Positions 49,701 through 59,395 of a DNA stretch of 64,000 bases are shown here, piece by piece. Source of the DNA: an uncultured Amylibacter sp. (GTDB taxonomy: Bacteria > Pseudomonadota > Alphaproteobacteria > Rhodobacterales > Rhodobacteraceae); the NCBI GenBank assembly GCA_959347345.1, contig OY365738.1, positions 1,302,001 to 1,366,000 on the forward strand, given 5' to 3'. Within the stretch, counting starts at the first letter, position 1, and each line of letters begins with the position of its first letter. The position numbers were made by a program, and so were the translations under genes. The notes beneath the pieces were generated by a model that did not search any database, was not told the origin of the DNA, and saw only the letters and a program-made list of their open reading frames with translations.

Positions 49701-52700
49701 TCCATTTGATGCTCTTTGCGATAATACCTATAACCTTGAGCGCGAATCGGTTTGTCGTAATGATAGCGGTGATAACCGTTGCCCCGATACTATCGCCAGA
49801 ATCTGCACCGATAACCCGTTTGATGCTCTGTGCGATAATACCTACAACACCCCCCGTGAAACGGCCTGTCGCGAAAACCCAACAGCCCCCCGTTGCCAAT
49901 CCATCATCAAAGCCCTGTGCGACCCAAACCCTCTGGACACCATCTGTGCCACCGATAACCGCTATACAAACGACCGCAAAACCGCCTGCCGTGAAAACCC
50001 AACAGACCCCCGTTGCCCCGCTACTATAACCGAAATCTGCGATGCCAACCTGCGTGACCCGATTTGCGACACCGACTCACGCTACCAAGAAACCCACCGC
50101 ACCGCTTGCCGTCAATCGCCTAATAACCCAATGTGCACCGATACGATTACCCGCGCCTGCGATATAAACGCATTGGATAGGCTCTGCACGGGCGATAATC
50201 GCTATATCCCCGCGCAAATCACCCACTGCAACCAGCCAGCAAACACAGGCTCGCCCGATTGCCAGCATTTCGCCACAACCTCACCTTGCCTAGAAAACCC
50301 GTTCCTTGAATACGGACAATGCGAGGCCGCATTTGATAACCCAGAATCCGCCAAACAAGCACGGTTTGACTATTGCAATGGGGAAAACCCGATAGCATCA
50401 CTCTGCACCGGGGCGCAAACAATATGTCAGCAATCAGAAAACCTATTCGCCACAAACTGCGATGCCTTCAATAACACGGCACGACTGGATTATTGCGCGA
50501 CTGGCACAAACGCGTTGCTTAACGCCGAGCCAAACCCGCAATGCGTTGCCATACAGGAAAACAACGAATCCTGCGTTTCAAACCCCTTTGCCGACGTCTG
50601 CACGACCATCCTAACCGACGCCGCGACGATTAGACAAGGGCGGGTGAATTATTGCCACACGCTCACCCCCGAACAAATCACCGCCAATTATTTATGCGCG
50701 AATCTTGATCAAATTTGCCGCGAATCGCCTTTTGAAAAAATATATGGTTGCTTAAATCATAGCGCGTGGGAGGGCGACCGCGACCGCCAAGCCATTGCCT
50801 GCCGTGCAGACCCAACCCGCCAATCTGCGGCTTGCACGGGTCCTATTCGGTATTGCTTCCAAAACCCGTTTGATGCAGAGAACAAACACGGGGCTTGCAC
50901 CCACTCCGCCTTTCACAAAGAGCGTGAAGCCCGCGTTCTTGGCTGTTATAACGGGACATTCAGCAGCCCAGCTTGTGAAGAGCTTGCCCCGTGTAACGCC
51001 ACGCCCTTTTCCACGACAATCACGCTAAACGAGACAACATGCAACACCGCCCCAGAATTCGCGGCGATTCGCACGATAAAAATCGAAGGATGCAGCGGCG
51101 CGGACTTTGCCAATTTTTCCTGCAACGATGTCCAAGCGACCTTTTGCACGGACAGCAACACAGATAACTATTTGTTTTCCCCCTTGTGTAATCGCGCCGA
51201 TAACCCGTATCAACACCTGCGCACGGATTTGATTGATATTTGCATATCTAATTCCAATGCCGAAGGATGCACCGATAATATCAATCACTGCGTGCTTAAT
51301 CCGTATAAGCTCTATAAAACCTGCGTGAATACTGCCTTTGATACTCTCCGTACTACGTCCGTTACAAACTGTATTTCAAACAATCAGGATAATGGCGGAA
51401 TACAAACCAGTGATACCTTTTGCCGAAATATAGACCGCGCGGTTTGCACCCATATTGGTCGATTTGCCAATCCATTTCATGAACTCTGCTATCTTAATAG
51501 CACGAATGGACTTTATGCAACCAGACGCTATACGATTTTCAATAATTGTATTGGAGGCACGCTGCGCGGCCAGACTTGTAAGGTCGTCATTGCTTGCAGA
51601 GCCAACCCGTTTGGTTCAGAATGCCCCGATGACGCGCTGTTTAATGATGCGAAAGAGACCTATTGCCGTGCGAATTCAACTGATTTGTGCAACCCTACCA
51701 TAGAGCGGGTTTGTGCGACCAACGCGCTGGATGATTTATGCACGGGCGATAGCCGCTATGACACCCCGCGTATTGCGGCTTGCCGTGAAGACCAAAGCGA
51801 TAATAAATGCGCACAAATTATCAAAGATGTGTGTGATGTTACACCATTGGATACGTTATGTGCCGAGGATAACAGCTATACAGATGCCCGCCAAACCGCC
51901 TGCCGAACCGCCGATTTAACCACGGAAACCCGTTGTGGCACGGCTATTATGCAAATCTGCGATGCCAACCTGCACGACCCGATTTGCGATAAGGACGCAC
52001 GCTACCAAGACACGCACCGCGATGCTTGCCGTCAATCGCTGAATAACCCGATGTGCGTTGATACAATAACCCGTGCCTGTGATATAAACGCACTGGATAG
52101 GCTCTGCACGGGGGATAATAGGTATATCCCCGCGCAAATCACCCACTGCAACCAACCAGCAAACACAGGCTCGCCCGATTGTCAGCATTTTGCCACAACC
52201 ACACCTTGCCTAGAAAATCCGTTCCTTGAAGGCGGACAATGCGATGCCGCATTTGATAATTTAGACTCTGCCAAACAAGCACGGTTTGACTATTGCAATG
52301 GGGAAAGCCCAATAGCATCCCTCTGCACGGGGGCGCAAACGATATGTCAGCAATCAGAAAACCTGTTCGCAACCAAATGCGATGCCTTCAATACCACGGC
52401 ACGGGTGGATTATTGCGCCACTGGCTCAAACACGCTGATGGGCGATACTATGCAAACAGACCCAAAATGCACGGACACGAATATCCCCGCGCAATCCTGC
52501 GTTTCAAACCCCTTTGCAGACGTCTGCGCGACCATCCTAACCGATGCCGAGACGATTAGACAAGGGCGGGTGAGCTATTGCCACACGCTCACCCGCGCAG
52601 AAATCCGCGGCAGTTATTTATGCAGTTCCCTTGACATTATTTGCCGCGAATCCCCTTTTGAAAACGTCTTGTATCGCTGTTTAAAGCATAGCGCGTGGGC

Positions 52701-55377
52701 GGGCCACCGCGACCACCAAGTCAGCACCTGCCGTGCAGATGAAACCCGCCAAGCTGCGGCTTGCACGAATTTTATTCAGTATTGCTTCCAAAATCCGTTT
52801 GATACAGCAAACAAAGGCTTTTGCAAGGATCCCGCCTTTAATCAAGAGCGCGAAGCCCGTGTGCTTAGCTGTTATAATGGGAGATTCATAGGTTCGGCTT
52901 GTGACGCGCTTGCCCCGTGTAGCAATGCACCCTTTTCCACGACACTCATGCTAAACGAGAGAACATGCAACACCGCACCAGAATTCGCCGCGATTCGCAC
53001 GATGAAAGCTGAAAACTGCAACGGCGCGGACTTTGCCAACTTTCCTTGCGATAATGTCCGAGCTGCCCTTTGCACGGACAGCAACACAGATAATTATTTG
53101 TTTTCCCCCTTATGCAATCGTGCCGATAACCCCTATCATCAGGTACGCAAAAATTTGATTCAGGCTTGCCAGAATAATTCGAATCTACAGGGATGCACAG
53201 AGACCATCCTACTCTGCCTGCGCAAGGGGGGCTATGAAACCGACACAACCTGCGTGAATAGTGCGTTTAATTCTCACCGTGACGGACAAACGAGTCAATG
53301 CACTGCTGCATATCGGGATAGCGGCAGTATCCACGAGGACGATATCGCTTGCATAGCGATAGATACCGCGGTTTGCACAGACACAGGCCCCTATGCCAAT
53401 CCATTTCATGATATCTGCCGTCTTACTGGCGTTGATTATTCCGCAGAGCGGACGGCGATTTTCAATGGTTGCACGGATGGCATGCTAAGTGGCACGGTTT
53501 GTGAGCCCGTTACCTTTTGCATGACCTACCCTTTTGGTAGCGACTGCCGCTCTGACCCCCTGTTTGAGACTGCAAGAGAGACCTATTGCCGTGCGAATTC
53601 AAATACTACCTGCAACTCTATCGTAGAGCGGCTTTGCACGGCTGACGTGCTGGATGATATTTGCGCGGATGATACGCGATATAGTGACGCACATGAAACC
53701 GCCTGTCGTGGTACGCCCACCGATTCCCGTTGCGCTGGTGTGATAGCCCAACTCTGCGATGCCGAGGCTCTGGATGATATTTGTGCCAGCGATTCGCGTT
53801 ATAGCGACGCACACGAAACCGCCTGCCGTGGTGCGCCTGAAGATAGCCGTTGCGCCGATGTGATAACGCAGGTATGCGATGCCAACGCACTGGATGATTT
53901 ATGCACGGGCGATAGCCGTTATGACACCCCGCGTATTACGGCCTGCCGCGAAGACCAAAGTGATAAGAAATGCAAAAAGATTGTCAAAGATTTGTGCGAT
54001 GCGACCCCATTAGATACGTTATGCGCCGATGATAACCGCTATAAAAACGCCCGTAAGGAGGCGTGCCGCGCCGCCGATTTAACCACCGAAACCCGTTGTG
54101 GCGAGGCTATTATGCAAATCTGCGATGCCAACTTGCGCGATGAGATTTGCGATAAGGACGACCGCTATCAAACCCTGCATAGGGCAGCATGTCGCCAAAC
54201 CGCCAATAATCCGCAGTGTGCCACCACGATAACCACGATTTGCACAGGTGATCCGTTTGATAGCGCGTGTATCAGCAACCCGTTCTATCGCCGTGCACGG
54301 CTGATTGATTGCATCACCGCAGATAACACCCGCGAATCACGATGCACCGATATGACCGAACAGCGGGCGTGTTTTGAAAACCCCTTTTCTGGTTTGTGTG
54401 GTGGCATAGATAATCTTGGCAATGTTGCGGAGTTGGCGCGGAAAGCCCGTGTTGACTTTTGCAATGATAATCCGCAGGACGATCTGTGCGTAGGTATTAA
54501 TATCGAGCGAATCTGTAGCTATGACCCCTTTAGCGTGAATTGTCTTTACGGCGGAATATACGACACCGCGCGGGTGGCAAAAATCACCGAATGCTCTTGG
54601 AAAGCAAAGCAATATAGTGGTGATTGCGCAGGCACCTTGGCACGACCGAACTTCGCCACTTGGTCGCAAGGGTTTGCCAAGGACCTGCCCGCAAGTCCGG
54701 ATACACAATACATACATAACCAATTCTTACGCGGAACTGCAACCGGGCTCAATACTGGTGATTTTACGCCCATCGGTGGAGTCAAAACTTTGAACCTGCG
54801 CGACGCAACCTATAAAGGGAAAGCCTTGGGCGGGGATGTATCCAGTGGCATGGCGTTCTTTAGAGCATCACGAAGTTACGTTTTTGATTCGTTTTTATCT
54901 ACCGTTCCTACAACAGGTATTTTTGCCTACGCTGGCATTCTATCGGATACCAATTTGGGCGAGCCTTTAAGCCAAACATCGGGACGCGCCATCTGGAACG
55001 GACAAATTCGCGTAGAACATGGGGACGGTGAATATGTGAATAAAGATCTGGACCTGAGCATTGATTATTCTGAAAAAAGCATTTATGCCTTTGTTCATGC
55101 TCCCCGAAGATGGGCTTCTGATTACCACTACTTGTTGCAAGGGAATTATAACGACGTTGGGTTAATAACGGGAACAGTGCAGTATACCGCATTCTTTACT
55201 AACAACCCAAAACTCCCTGACCGTTATAATCTGGAACCAGGGATTCTGACAGGCTTAATCGGGCAAAAAGGCGCGGTTGGCGCGTTTATCAGCGAGACAT
55301 TTTACACCGAGTCAAACTATGGTAACTCTAATTATTCTGGCGGGTTTGTTGTGTGTCCTGCGGGGGGGTGTGAATAA
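46756..55377 (+). CDS. Giant cysteine-rich repeat surface lipoprotein (2873 residues)
   Basis: The product starts with a lipoprotein signal peptide (MHKFFTLALFVLAAC, lipobox LAAC) and a Gly run. From about residue 30 it is built from units of 38-40 residues, each with four cysteines spaced C-x8-C-x(11-13)-C-x8-C-x7. The consensus elements are C-x2-(N/D)(P/A)(F/L)D-x-LC, SGYD-x2-RE-x2-CR, NP-x-D-x-RC and DTITR. I count 29 units before about residue 1130, then a variant Cys-rich region, four more units, a second copy of the variant region and six or so more. An acidic Gly/Asp spacer interrupts unit 3. The last 230 or so residues lack the repeat and read like a beta-barrel lipoprotein domain (TbpB-like; YNLEPGILTGLIGQKGAVGA). 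The protein should be outer-membrane anchored, periplasmic or surface-exposed, with dense disulfides. AAGGAG precedes the ATG; the stop TAA is inside a TTAACGA array. The function is unknown. Confidence 0.9.
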   Translation: MHKFFTLALFVLAACGGGGGGERVAVSQFAEVCTDNPFDSTCGVDFDDMREDMCRATPDDLRCPDTLARICAEDPFDALCASVKYSAARVEICRFNPFDTRCFDTIDAICKANPLDTLCDDSDDTEAGEPGDGDTGTVDSGGDSGDNIAEICADDPFDALCDSTYDTERESVCRQNPQDNRCPDTITRVCEADALDALCNDNSGYDSDRESACRTNPQDSRCQSIIKALCDPNPLDTICATDNRYKNDRKTACRTNPQDPRCPDTIAEICDANLRDPVCDKDARYQDTHRTACRQSPNNPMCNDTITRLCNADALDDLCTDDSGYDSDRESACRNNPEDVRCPATITRLCNADALDDLCTDNSGYDTARESACRETPSDDRCPDTITRLCNADALDDLCTDDSSYDTARESACRETPSDNRCPDTITRVCTDNPFDALCDNTYNNDRESVCRNDNSDNRCPDTITRLCNADALDELCTDNSSYDTARESVCRNDSSDSRCPATITRLCEADALDDLCTDNSGYDTARESACRENPSDNRCPDTITRLCNADALDDLCTDNSGYDTARETACRETPSDSRCPATITRLCNADALDALCASDDGYDTARESACRNNPSDDRCPATITRLCEADALDILCTNDNSYDTARESACRANPEDSRCPDTITRICTDNPFDALCDNSYNLDRESVCRNDSSDNRCLDTITRVCKDNPFDALCDNTYNSERESVCRNDSGDSRCPDTITRLCNADALDELCTDNSGYDTARESACRENPSDNRCPDTITRLCDADALDDLCTDNSSYDTARESACRNNPSDSRCPATITRLCNADALDDLCTDNSGYDSDRESACRENPSDDRCPDTITRVCGADPFDTLCNDTYNNDRATACRNKTQGEGDCTNTIARVCGDNPFDTLCNNDYNSDRESVCRNDSGDSRCPDTITRVCTDNPFDALCDNTYNLERESVCRNDSGDSRCPDTITRVCTDNPFDALCDNTYNLERESVCRNDSGDNRCPDTIARICTDNPFDALCDNTYNTPRETACRENPTAPRCQSIIKALCDPNPLDTICATDNRYTNDRKTACRENPTDPRCPATITEICDANLRDPICDTDSRYQETHRTACRQSPNNPMCTDTITRACDINALDRLCTGDNRYIPAQITHCNQPANTGSPDCQHFATTSPCLENPFLEYGQCEAAFDNPESAKQARFDYCNGENPIASLCTGAQTICQQSENLFATNCDAFNNTARLDYCATGTNALLNAEPNPQCVAIQENNESCVSNPFADVCTTILTDAATIRQGRVNYCHTLTPEQITANYLCANLDQICRESPFEKIYGCLNHSAWEGDRDRQAIACRADPTRQSAACTGPIRYCFQNPFDAENKHGACTHSAFHKEREARVLGCYNGTFSSPACEELAPCNATPFSTTITLNETTCNTAPEFAAIRTIKIEGCSGADFANFSCNDVQATFCTDSNTDNYLFSPLCNRADNPYQHLRTDLIDICISNSNAEGCTDNINHCVLNPYKLYKTCVNTAFDTLRTTSVTNCISNNQDNGGIQTSDTFCRNIDRAVCTHIGRFANPFHELCYLNSTNGLYATRRYTIFNNCIGGTLRGQTCKVVIACRANPFGSECPDDALFNDAKETYCRANSTDLCNPTIERVCATNALDDLCTGDSRYDTPRIAACREDQSDNKCAQIIKDVCDVTPLDTLCAEDNSYTDARQTACRTADLTTETRCGTAIMQICDANLHDPICDKDARYQDTHRDACRQSLNNPMCVDTITRACDINALDRLCTGDNRYIPAQITHCNQPANTGSPDCQHFATTTPCLENPFLEGGQCDAAFDNLDSAKQARFDYCNGESPIASLCTGAQTICQQSENLFATKCDAFNTTARVDYCATGSNTLMGDTMQTDPKCTDTNIPAQSCVSNPFADVCATILTDAETIRQGRVSYCHTLTRAEIRGSYLCSSLDIICRESPFENVLYRCLKHSAWAGHRDHQVSTCRADETRQAAACTNFIQYCFQNPFDTANKGFCKDPAFNQEREARVLSCYNGRFIGSACDALAPCSNAPFSTTLMLNERTCNTAPEFAAIRTMKAENCNGADFANFPCDNVRAALCTDSNTDNYLFSPLCNRADNPYHQVRKNLIQACQNNSNLQGCTETILLCLRKGGYETDTTCVNSAFNSHRDGQTSQCTAAYRDSGSIHEDDIACIAIDTAVCTDTGPYANPFHDICRLTGVDYSAERTAIFNGCTDGMLSGTVCEPVTFCMTYPFGSDCRSDPLFETARETYCRANSNTTCNSIVERLCTADVLDDICADDTRYSDAHETACRGTPTDSRCAGVIAQLCDAEALDDICASDSRYSDAHETACRGAPEDSRCADVITQVCDANALDDLCTGDSRYDTPRITACREDQSDKKCKKIVKDLCDATPLDTLCADDNRYKNARKEACRAADLTTETRCGEAIMQICDANLRDEICDKDDRYQTLHRAACRQTANNPQCATTITTICTGDPFDSACISNPFYRRARLIDCITADNTRESRCTDMTEQRACFENPFSGLCGGIDNLGNVAELARKARVDFCNDNPQDDLCVGINIERICSYDPFSVNCLYGGIYDTARVAKITECSWKAKQYSGDCAGTLARPNFATWSQGFAKDLPASPDTQYIHNQFLRGTATGLNTGDFTPIGGVKTLNLRDATYKGKALGGDVSSGMAFFRASRSYVFDSFLSTVPTTGIFAYAGILSDTNLGEPLSQTSGRAIWNGQIRVEHGDGEYVNKDLDLSIDYSEKSIYAFVHAPRRWASDYHYLLQGNYNDVGLITGTVQYTAFFTNNPKLPDRYNLEPGILTGLIGQKGAVGAFISETFYTESNYGNSNYSGGFVVCPAGGCE
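47230..50150 (+). repeat. Tandem 114-120 bp coding repeats in the giant lipoprotein gene
   Basis: The same words (for example ACTATAACCCGTCTTTGTAA) recur every 120 nt, or 114 nt for the NPFDALC type of unit, for nearly 3 kb. Several neighbouring units are almost identical (for example 47680-48000 and 49560-49800), which implies recent expansion or gene conversion and a risk of collapse in short-read assemblies. Confidence 0.88.
50030..53640 (+). repeat. 1.6-kb internal duplication in the giant lipoprotein gene
   Basis: The segment from about 50030 to 51660 is repeated from about 51950 to 53585, at an offset of about 1920 nt. Examples are GATATAAACGCATTGGATAG at 50161 against 52081, and TGCCGTGCGAATTCAA near 51665 and 53588. 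The two copies have diverged at many third positions and by small in-frame indels, so this is an older event than the unit expansions. A further copy of 51730-51960 occurs at about 53890-54120. Confidence 0.85.
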
Positions 55378-55915
55378 CGATTAACGATTAACGATTAACG
55401 ATTAGTGATTAGTGATTAATTTTTTGCCACTTCTTGACTGGTCGGCATTTCGAAGAAATGACGAAGACCCGAAGGGCTAAATTAATGATGAATGATTGGT
55501 TATTAGAGGTTAAGAGCGGCGGTTTTTTGTTGCGCCCTCACTGCGTTCGGTTGCCCACCCGCCCACCCCTCCTACAAGGGCAGTTGAACCTGCCCGAAAA
55601 TAAAAATAATGAGCTGGACGGGTTTTTGTGGCTTTTGCCTATCCAAGCATCTAGGCAAAGCCTAAATAAATTTAGAACTTACCCATCACCAATTCCCAAG
55701 TATTCTTTGCAAATCATCCAATCTATCGTCTTGTTATTCCAGATAGTAAATTTATAGAATCCCTATCATCTTGTAACCAAAGGGCTTTTGGCATGCCCCC
55801 GCAAAGCGGGGGCTACGCACAAAAGACCACGCTGGTCGGTATCGCGCAAGCGATGACGAAGACCCGAAGGGCATCACTAATCACTAATCATTAATCGTTA
55901 ATCGTTAATCGTTAA
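55378..55915 (+). repeat. Dispersed intergenic repeat, copy H, with nested mini-element
   Basis: A TTAACGA/TTAGTGA array (55376-55418) is followed by a spare tail fragment with CATTTCGAAGAAATG (55437-55476), then the full core at about 55509-55874. The stem is CCCCCGC AAA GCGGGGG. In the head, GCGGAGA is replaced by a mini-element with GGGCAGTTGAACCTGCCC (55580-55597). A TTAATCG array (55875-55915) abuts the dnaE stop. It lies between convergent genes; no ORF is supported. Confidence 0.85.
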
Positions 55916-58900
55916 TTAAAACTCCTCAATCCCCAGCACCCCAGCGATTCCTTTGAACGCCGATTTCATCTGCAAGTTCAACGGATAGCTATCCTTTAAC
56001 GCCAGCTCTACATCGCCGTCCAAATCAGGCGCACGTAATACCAAATGCACCGCGCCTTGCGACCCGCGAGCCCCTGCACCAGACAAATCCCCCAACCGTG
56101 CCGCCACCGACTCCAACGCCGCCGCTTCATCCACGAAAATCCGCAACCCCTTTATGGATACATCGCCCATAAAGCCCTCAACCGTTTGCACTTTACGAGC
56201 ATTCAGGCGCAACTGCCCGTCATTATACCCCGCCTCCACGTTCAAAACAACATTCTGCCCGGATTCCAATAACCCACGATATTCCGCCAAAGCCTCTGAA
56301 AACAAGCTAACCTCATACAGCCCCGTTGGGTCTGATAACTGGACAAACGCGAATTTATTACCCTTTGCCGAGATCCGCTCTTTCTTGGACGCAACCGCAC
56401 CCGCCAATTTACAATGCAAGGTATCTTTTTCCTTTTCCACCTTTGCATTCATCTGTGCAAAAGTCAGAACAGATTTACGCGCCAATACCGATTGATAATC
56501 GTCCAGAGGATGCCCCGATAGATAAAACCCGATTGCCAAATGCTCTTCTATCAATCGCTCGTTTGGCAGGAAATCTTTCACATCGGGCAAGGGCGGGGGC
56601 GGCAATTCATCACCTCCCCCAAACAGAGCATTTTGCTGAGAATTCTTTTCGCTAATCACAGTATTAGAATAGCCGACCAGCGATTCTATCCCATCATGCA
56701 CGCGCCGCCGATTGCCATCCAAACAATCAAACGCACCCGCCGCCGCCAGCCGTTCCAACGCACGTTTGCCAACTCGGCGCAAATCCACCCTACGGGCAAA
56801 ATCAAACAAATCGGTGAATTCGCCGTCTTTGCGGGCATCACTGATAAGACGCATAACCTCTACACCCACATTTTTTAACGCACCCAAAGCGTAAAATATT
56901 TTGCCATCCTTCACGCTGAAGGTCGCCTCGGATTTATTAACACAAGGGGGGTGAGCAACCAGCCCCAAAGCCTCAACCTCGCGGTAATAAACCGCCATTT
57001 TATCGGTGTTGTGAATATCGCAGGTCATCACCGCCGCCATGAACTCCAAAGGATAATTCGCCTTTAGCCATGCGGTTTGATAGGACACCAAAGCATACGC
57101 CGCCGCGTGGGATTTGTTAAAGCCATAATTCGCGAACTTATCCAGCAGATTCCAAACCTCATCCGCCTTGCCCTTTGGCACGCCATTCGCCAAAGCACCC
57201 GCGATGAATTTGGGTTTTTCTTTATCCATCTCGGCTTGGATTTTCTTACCCATAGCACGGCGCAACGAATCCGCACCGCCGAGGGTATAGCCCGCCATGA
57301 CTTGGGCAATTTCCATCACTTGTTCCTGATAGACGATAATCCCTTGGGTTTCATCCAGCAAGTGGTCAATAGAATCATGCATTTTCTGCCGCTTGGCACG
57401 GTTGTTTTTTATATCGCAAAACAGGGGGATATTTTCAATCGGACCGGGGCGGTAGAGCGCGACCAAAGCGACTATATCCTCTATACAGGTAGGCCGCATC
57501 CGCCGCAACGCATCCATCATACCCGATGATTCCACTTGGAACACGGCAATAGTCTTCGCGGCAGAATATAAATCAAAGGTCTTTTTATCGGTTAAATCAA
57601 TCGCGCTAATATCAATATCAATCCCGCGAATCCGCAGGAAATCCAACGTATATTGAATGACGGTCAGGGTTCTTAATCCCAGAAAATCAAACTTCACCAG
57701 CCCCGCCTTTTCCGCCCATTTCATATTAAATTGCGTGGCGGGCATGGACGAGCGAGGGTCTTGATACAACGGCACCAGCTCATCCAACGGGCGATCGCCA
57801 ATCACCACACCCGCCGCGTGGGTGGAGGCATTTCGCAACAATCCCTCTAACTGTCCCGCGTAGTCCATCAGGCGTTTGACTATTTCTTCCGCCTGTACAG
57901 CGTCACGCAAACGCGGTTCGTCCTTTAATGCTTTTTTAATGGAAACGGGTTTGACACCCTCTTCTGGTATGAGTTTAGCAAGGCGATCAACTTGGGGATA
58001 CGGCATGTTCAAAACCCGCCCAACATCACGCAGGGCTGCTTTGGATAGCAACGCGCCAAAGGTGATGATTTGCGCGACCCTATCGCGACCGTATTTTTGC
58101 TGGACGTATTGGATAACTTCCTCTCGCCTTTCCATACAAAAATCAATATCAAAATCGGGCATGGAGGCACGTTCGGGATTCAAAAACCGCTCGAATAAAA
58201 GCGAATACCGCAAGGGGTCTAAATCGGTGATTTGCAAAACATAAGCAACCAACGACCCCGCGCCAGAGCCACGACCAGGCCCGACAGGGATATTATTATC
58301 CTTTGCCCAGCGAATAAAATCGGCAACAATCAGGAAATAACCGGGGAAACCACGATTGATAATAATATCCAGCTCAAATTCCAGCCGTTTTTCATAAACA
58401 TCCACGCTGGCGGAGGGCTCAATCGTTTTCAATCGTGCAGTAAGCCCTTCGGCGGCTTGACGGCGCAATTCGGAAACCTCATCATCGGCGAATTTCGGTA
58501 AAATAGGGGCTTGGGTGCTCGGTTTAAACGCGCACCGTTTGGCGATTTCAATGGTATTCTCAATCGCCTCTGGCAAGTCGGCGAATCGGCGAATCATTTC
58601 ATCTGGGGTTTTCAAATAATACTCTGGTGTCAGTCGCCTGCGCCCGCTTTGCTGATCAACACGAGCGTTATTGGCAATGCAAATCAGCGCGTCATGGGCG
58701 GCGAACATGTCTTTATTGGCGAAATAAGCATCATTGGTGGCGACCAAAGGCAAATCCAAAATATAGGCAAGGTCAATAAAATCAGCCTCGCTGGCGGATT
58801 GTTCGGGGGTCAGGGTGTTGTCCGTGCCATGCCGATGCAGTTCAATGTAAAACCGCGTGGGGAATATCGCGGCGAGTTCCTGCATCAAGGCCTTCGCTTT

Positions 58901-59395
58901 GCCCTTCTGCCCATCGCACAGGATTTTACCGATAGGACCCAAAGCACCACCAGACAGGCAAATCAACCCGTCATTATGGGCGGATAAATCGGCAATACTA
59001 ATCGCGCCTTTGCTGATTTCTTCATGCAGATATAGGCGGGAATTCAGGCGTAGCAAATTATCATAGCCCGTTTTATTCTGTGCCAGCAAAACAATCGGGC
59101 GACCAGCGGGCGGGTTATCACCGACAGTCTGCCCCGCCGTTTGCGTGGTATCTACTCGCAAATCCATTTGACAGCCGATGATGGGTTGAATACCCGAATT
59201 GCCAAGGGCTTCGGCAAATTCCAACGCCCCGAACATGTTATTTGTATCGGTAATGGCCAGCGCGGGCATCGCCATTTTACGGCAAGTTTGCGGTAGGTCT
59301 TTTATTTGCAACGCCCCTTCCAGCAGGGAATAGGCGGTATGGACTCGCAGATGAATAAAGGCGGGGGATTTGGTTTTGGCGCGGGTTTGAGTCAT
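55916..59395 (-). CDS. dnaE: DNA polymerase III alpha subunit (DnaE1)
   Basis: The replicative polymerase catalytic subunit. The N-terminal PHP domain begins FIHLRVHTAYSLLEGALQIK. The palm carries GPGRGSGAGSLVAYVLQITD and SMPDFDIDFCMERREEVI with the catalytic Asp residues; the fingers include STHAAGVVIGD and FNKSHAAAYALVSYQTAWLK. A late OB domain (KLAGAVASKKERISAKGNKF) and a C-terminal domain follow. The 1159 residues are complete. Its ATG overlaps the stop of an upstream DNA methyltransferase gene (ATGA), so the two are translationally coupled. Confidence 0.97.
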   Translation of the reverse strand: MTQTRAKTKSPAFIHLRVHTAYSLLEGALQIKDLPQTCRKMAMPALAITDTNNMFGALEFAEALGNSGIQPIIGCQMDLRVDTTQTAGQTVGDNPPAGRPIVLLAQNKTGYDNLLRLNSRLYLHEEISKGAISIADLSAHNDGLICLSGGALGPIGKILCDGQKGKAKALMQELAAIFPTRFYIELHRHGTDNTLTPEQSASEADFIDLAYILDLPLVATNDAYFANKDMFAAHDALICIANNARVDQQSGRRRLTPEYYLKTPDEMIRRFADLPEAIENTIEIAKRCAFKPSTQAPILPKFADDEVSELRRQAAEGLTARLKTIEPSASVDVYEKRLEFELDIIINRGFPGYFLIVADFIRWAKDNNIPVGPGRGSGAGSLVAYVLQITDLDPLRYSLLFERFLNPERASMPDFDIDFCMERREEVIQYVQQKYGRDRVAQIITFGALLSKAALRDVGRVLNMPYPQVDRLAKLIPEEGVKPVSIKKALKDEPRLRDAVQAEEIVKRLMDYAGQLEGLLRNASTHAAGVVIGDRPLDELVPLYQDPRSSMPATQFNMKWAEKAGLVKFDFLGLRTLTVIQYTLDFLRIRGIDIDISAIDLTDKKTFDLYSAAKTIAVFQVESSGMMDALRRMRPTCIEDIVALVALYRPGPIENIPLFCDIKNNRAKRQKMHDSIDHLLDETQGIIVYQEQVMEIAQVMAGYTLGGADSLRRAMGKKIQAEMDKEKPKFIAGALANGVPKGKADEVWNLLDKFANYGFNKSHAAAYALVSYQTAWLKANYPLEFMAAVMTCDIHNTDKMAVYYREVEALGLVAHPPCVNKSEATFSVKDGKIFYALGALKNVGVEVMRLISDARKDGEFTDLFDFARRVDLRRVGKRALERLAAAGAFDCLDGNRRRVHDGIESLVGYSNTVISEKNSQQNALFGGGDELPPPPLPDVKDFLPNERLIEEHLAIGFYLSGHPLDDYQSVLARKSVLTFAQMNAKVEKEKDTLHCKLAGAVASKKERISAKGNKFAFVQLSDPTGLYEVSLFSEALAEYRGLLESGQNVVLNVEAGYNDGQLRLNARKVQTVEGFMGDVSIKGLRIFVDEAAALESVAARLGDLSGAGARGSQGAVHLVLRAPDLDGDVELALKDSYPLNLQMKSAFKGIAGVLGIEEF

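Noticed and set aside
46873..49899. A 1008-codon open frame antisense to the giant lipoprotein gene
   Set aside because: It is the complement of the tandem coding repeats; its Ile/Thr/Ala/Gly-rich periodic product mirrors the sense codons, there is no start context, and the sense frame has a signal peptide, a ribosome-binding site and meaningful cysteine spacing.
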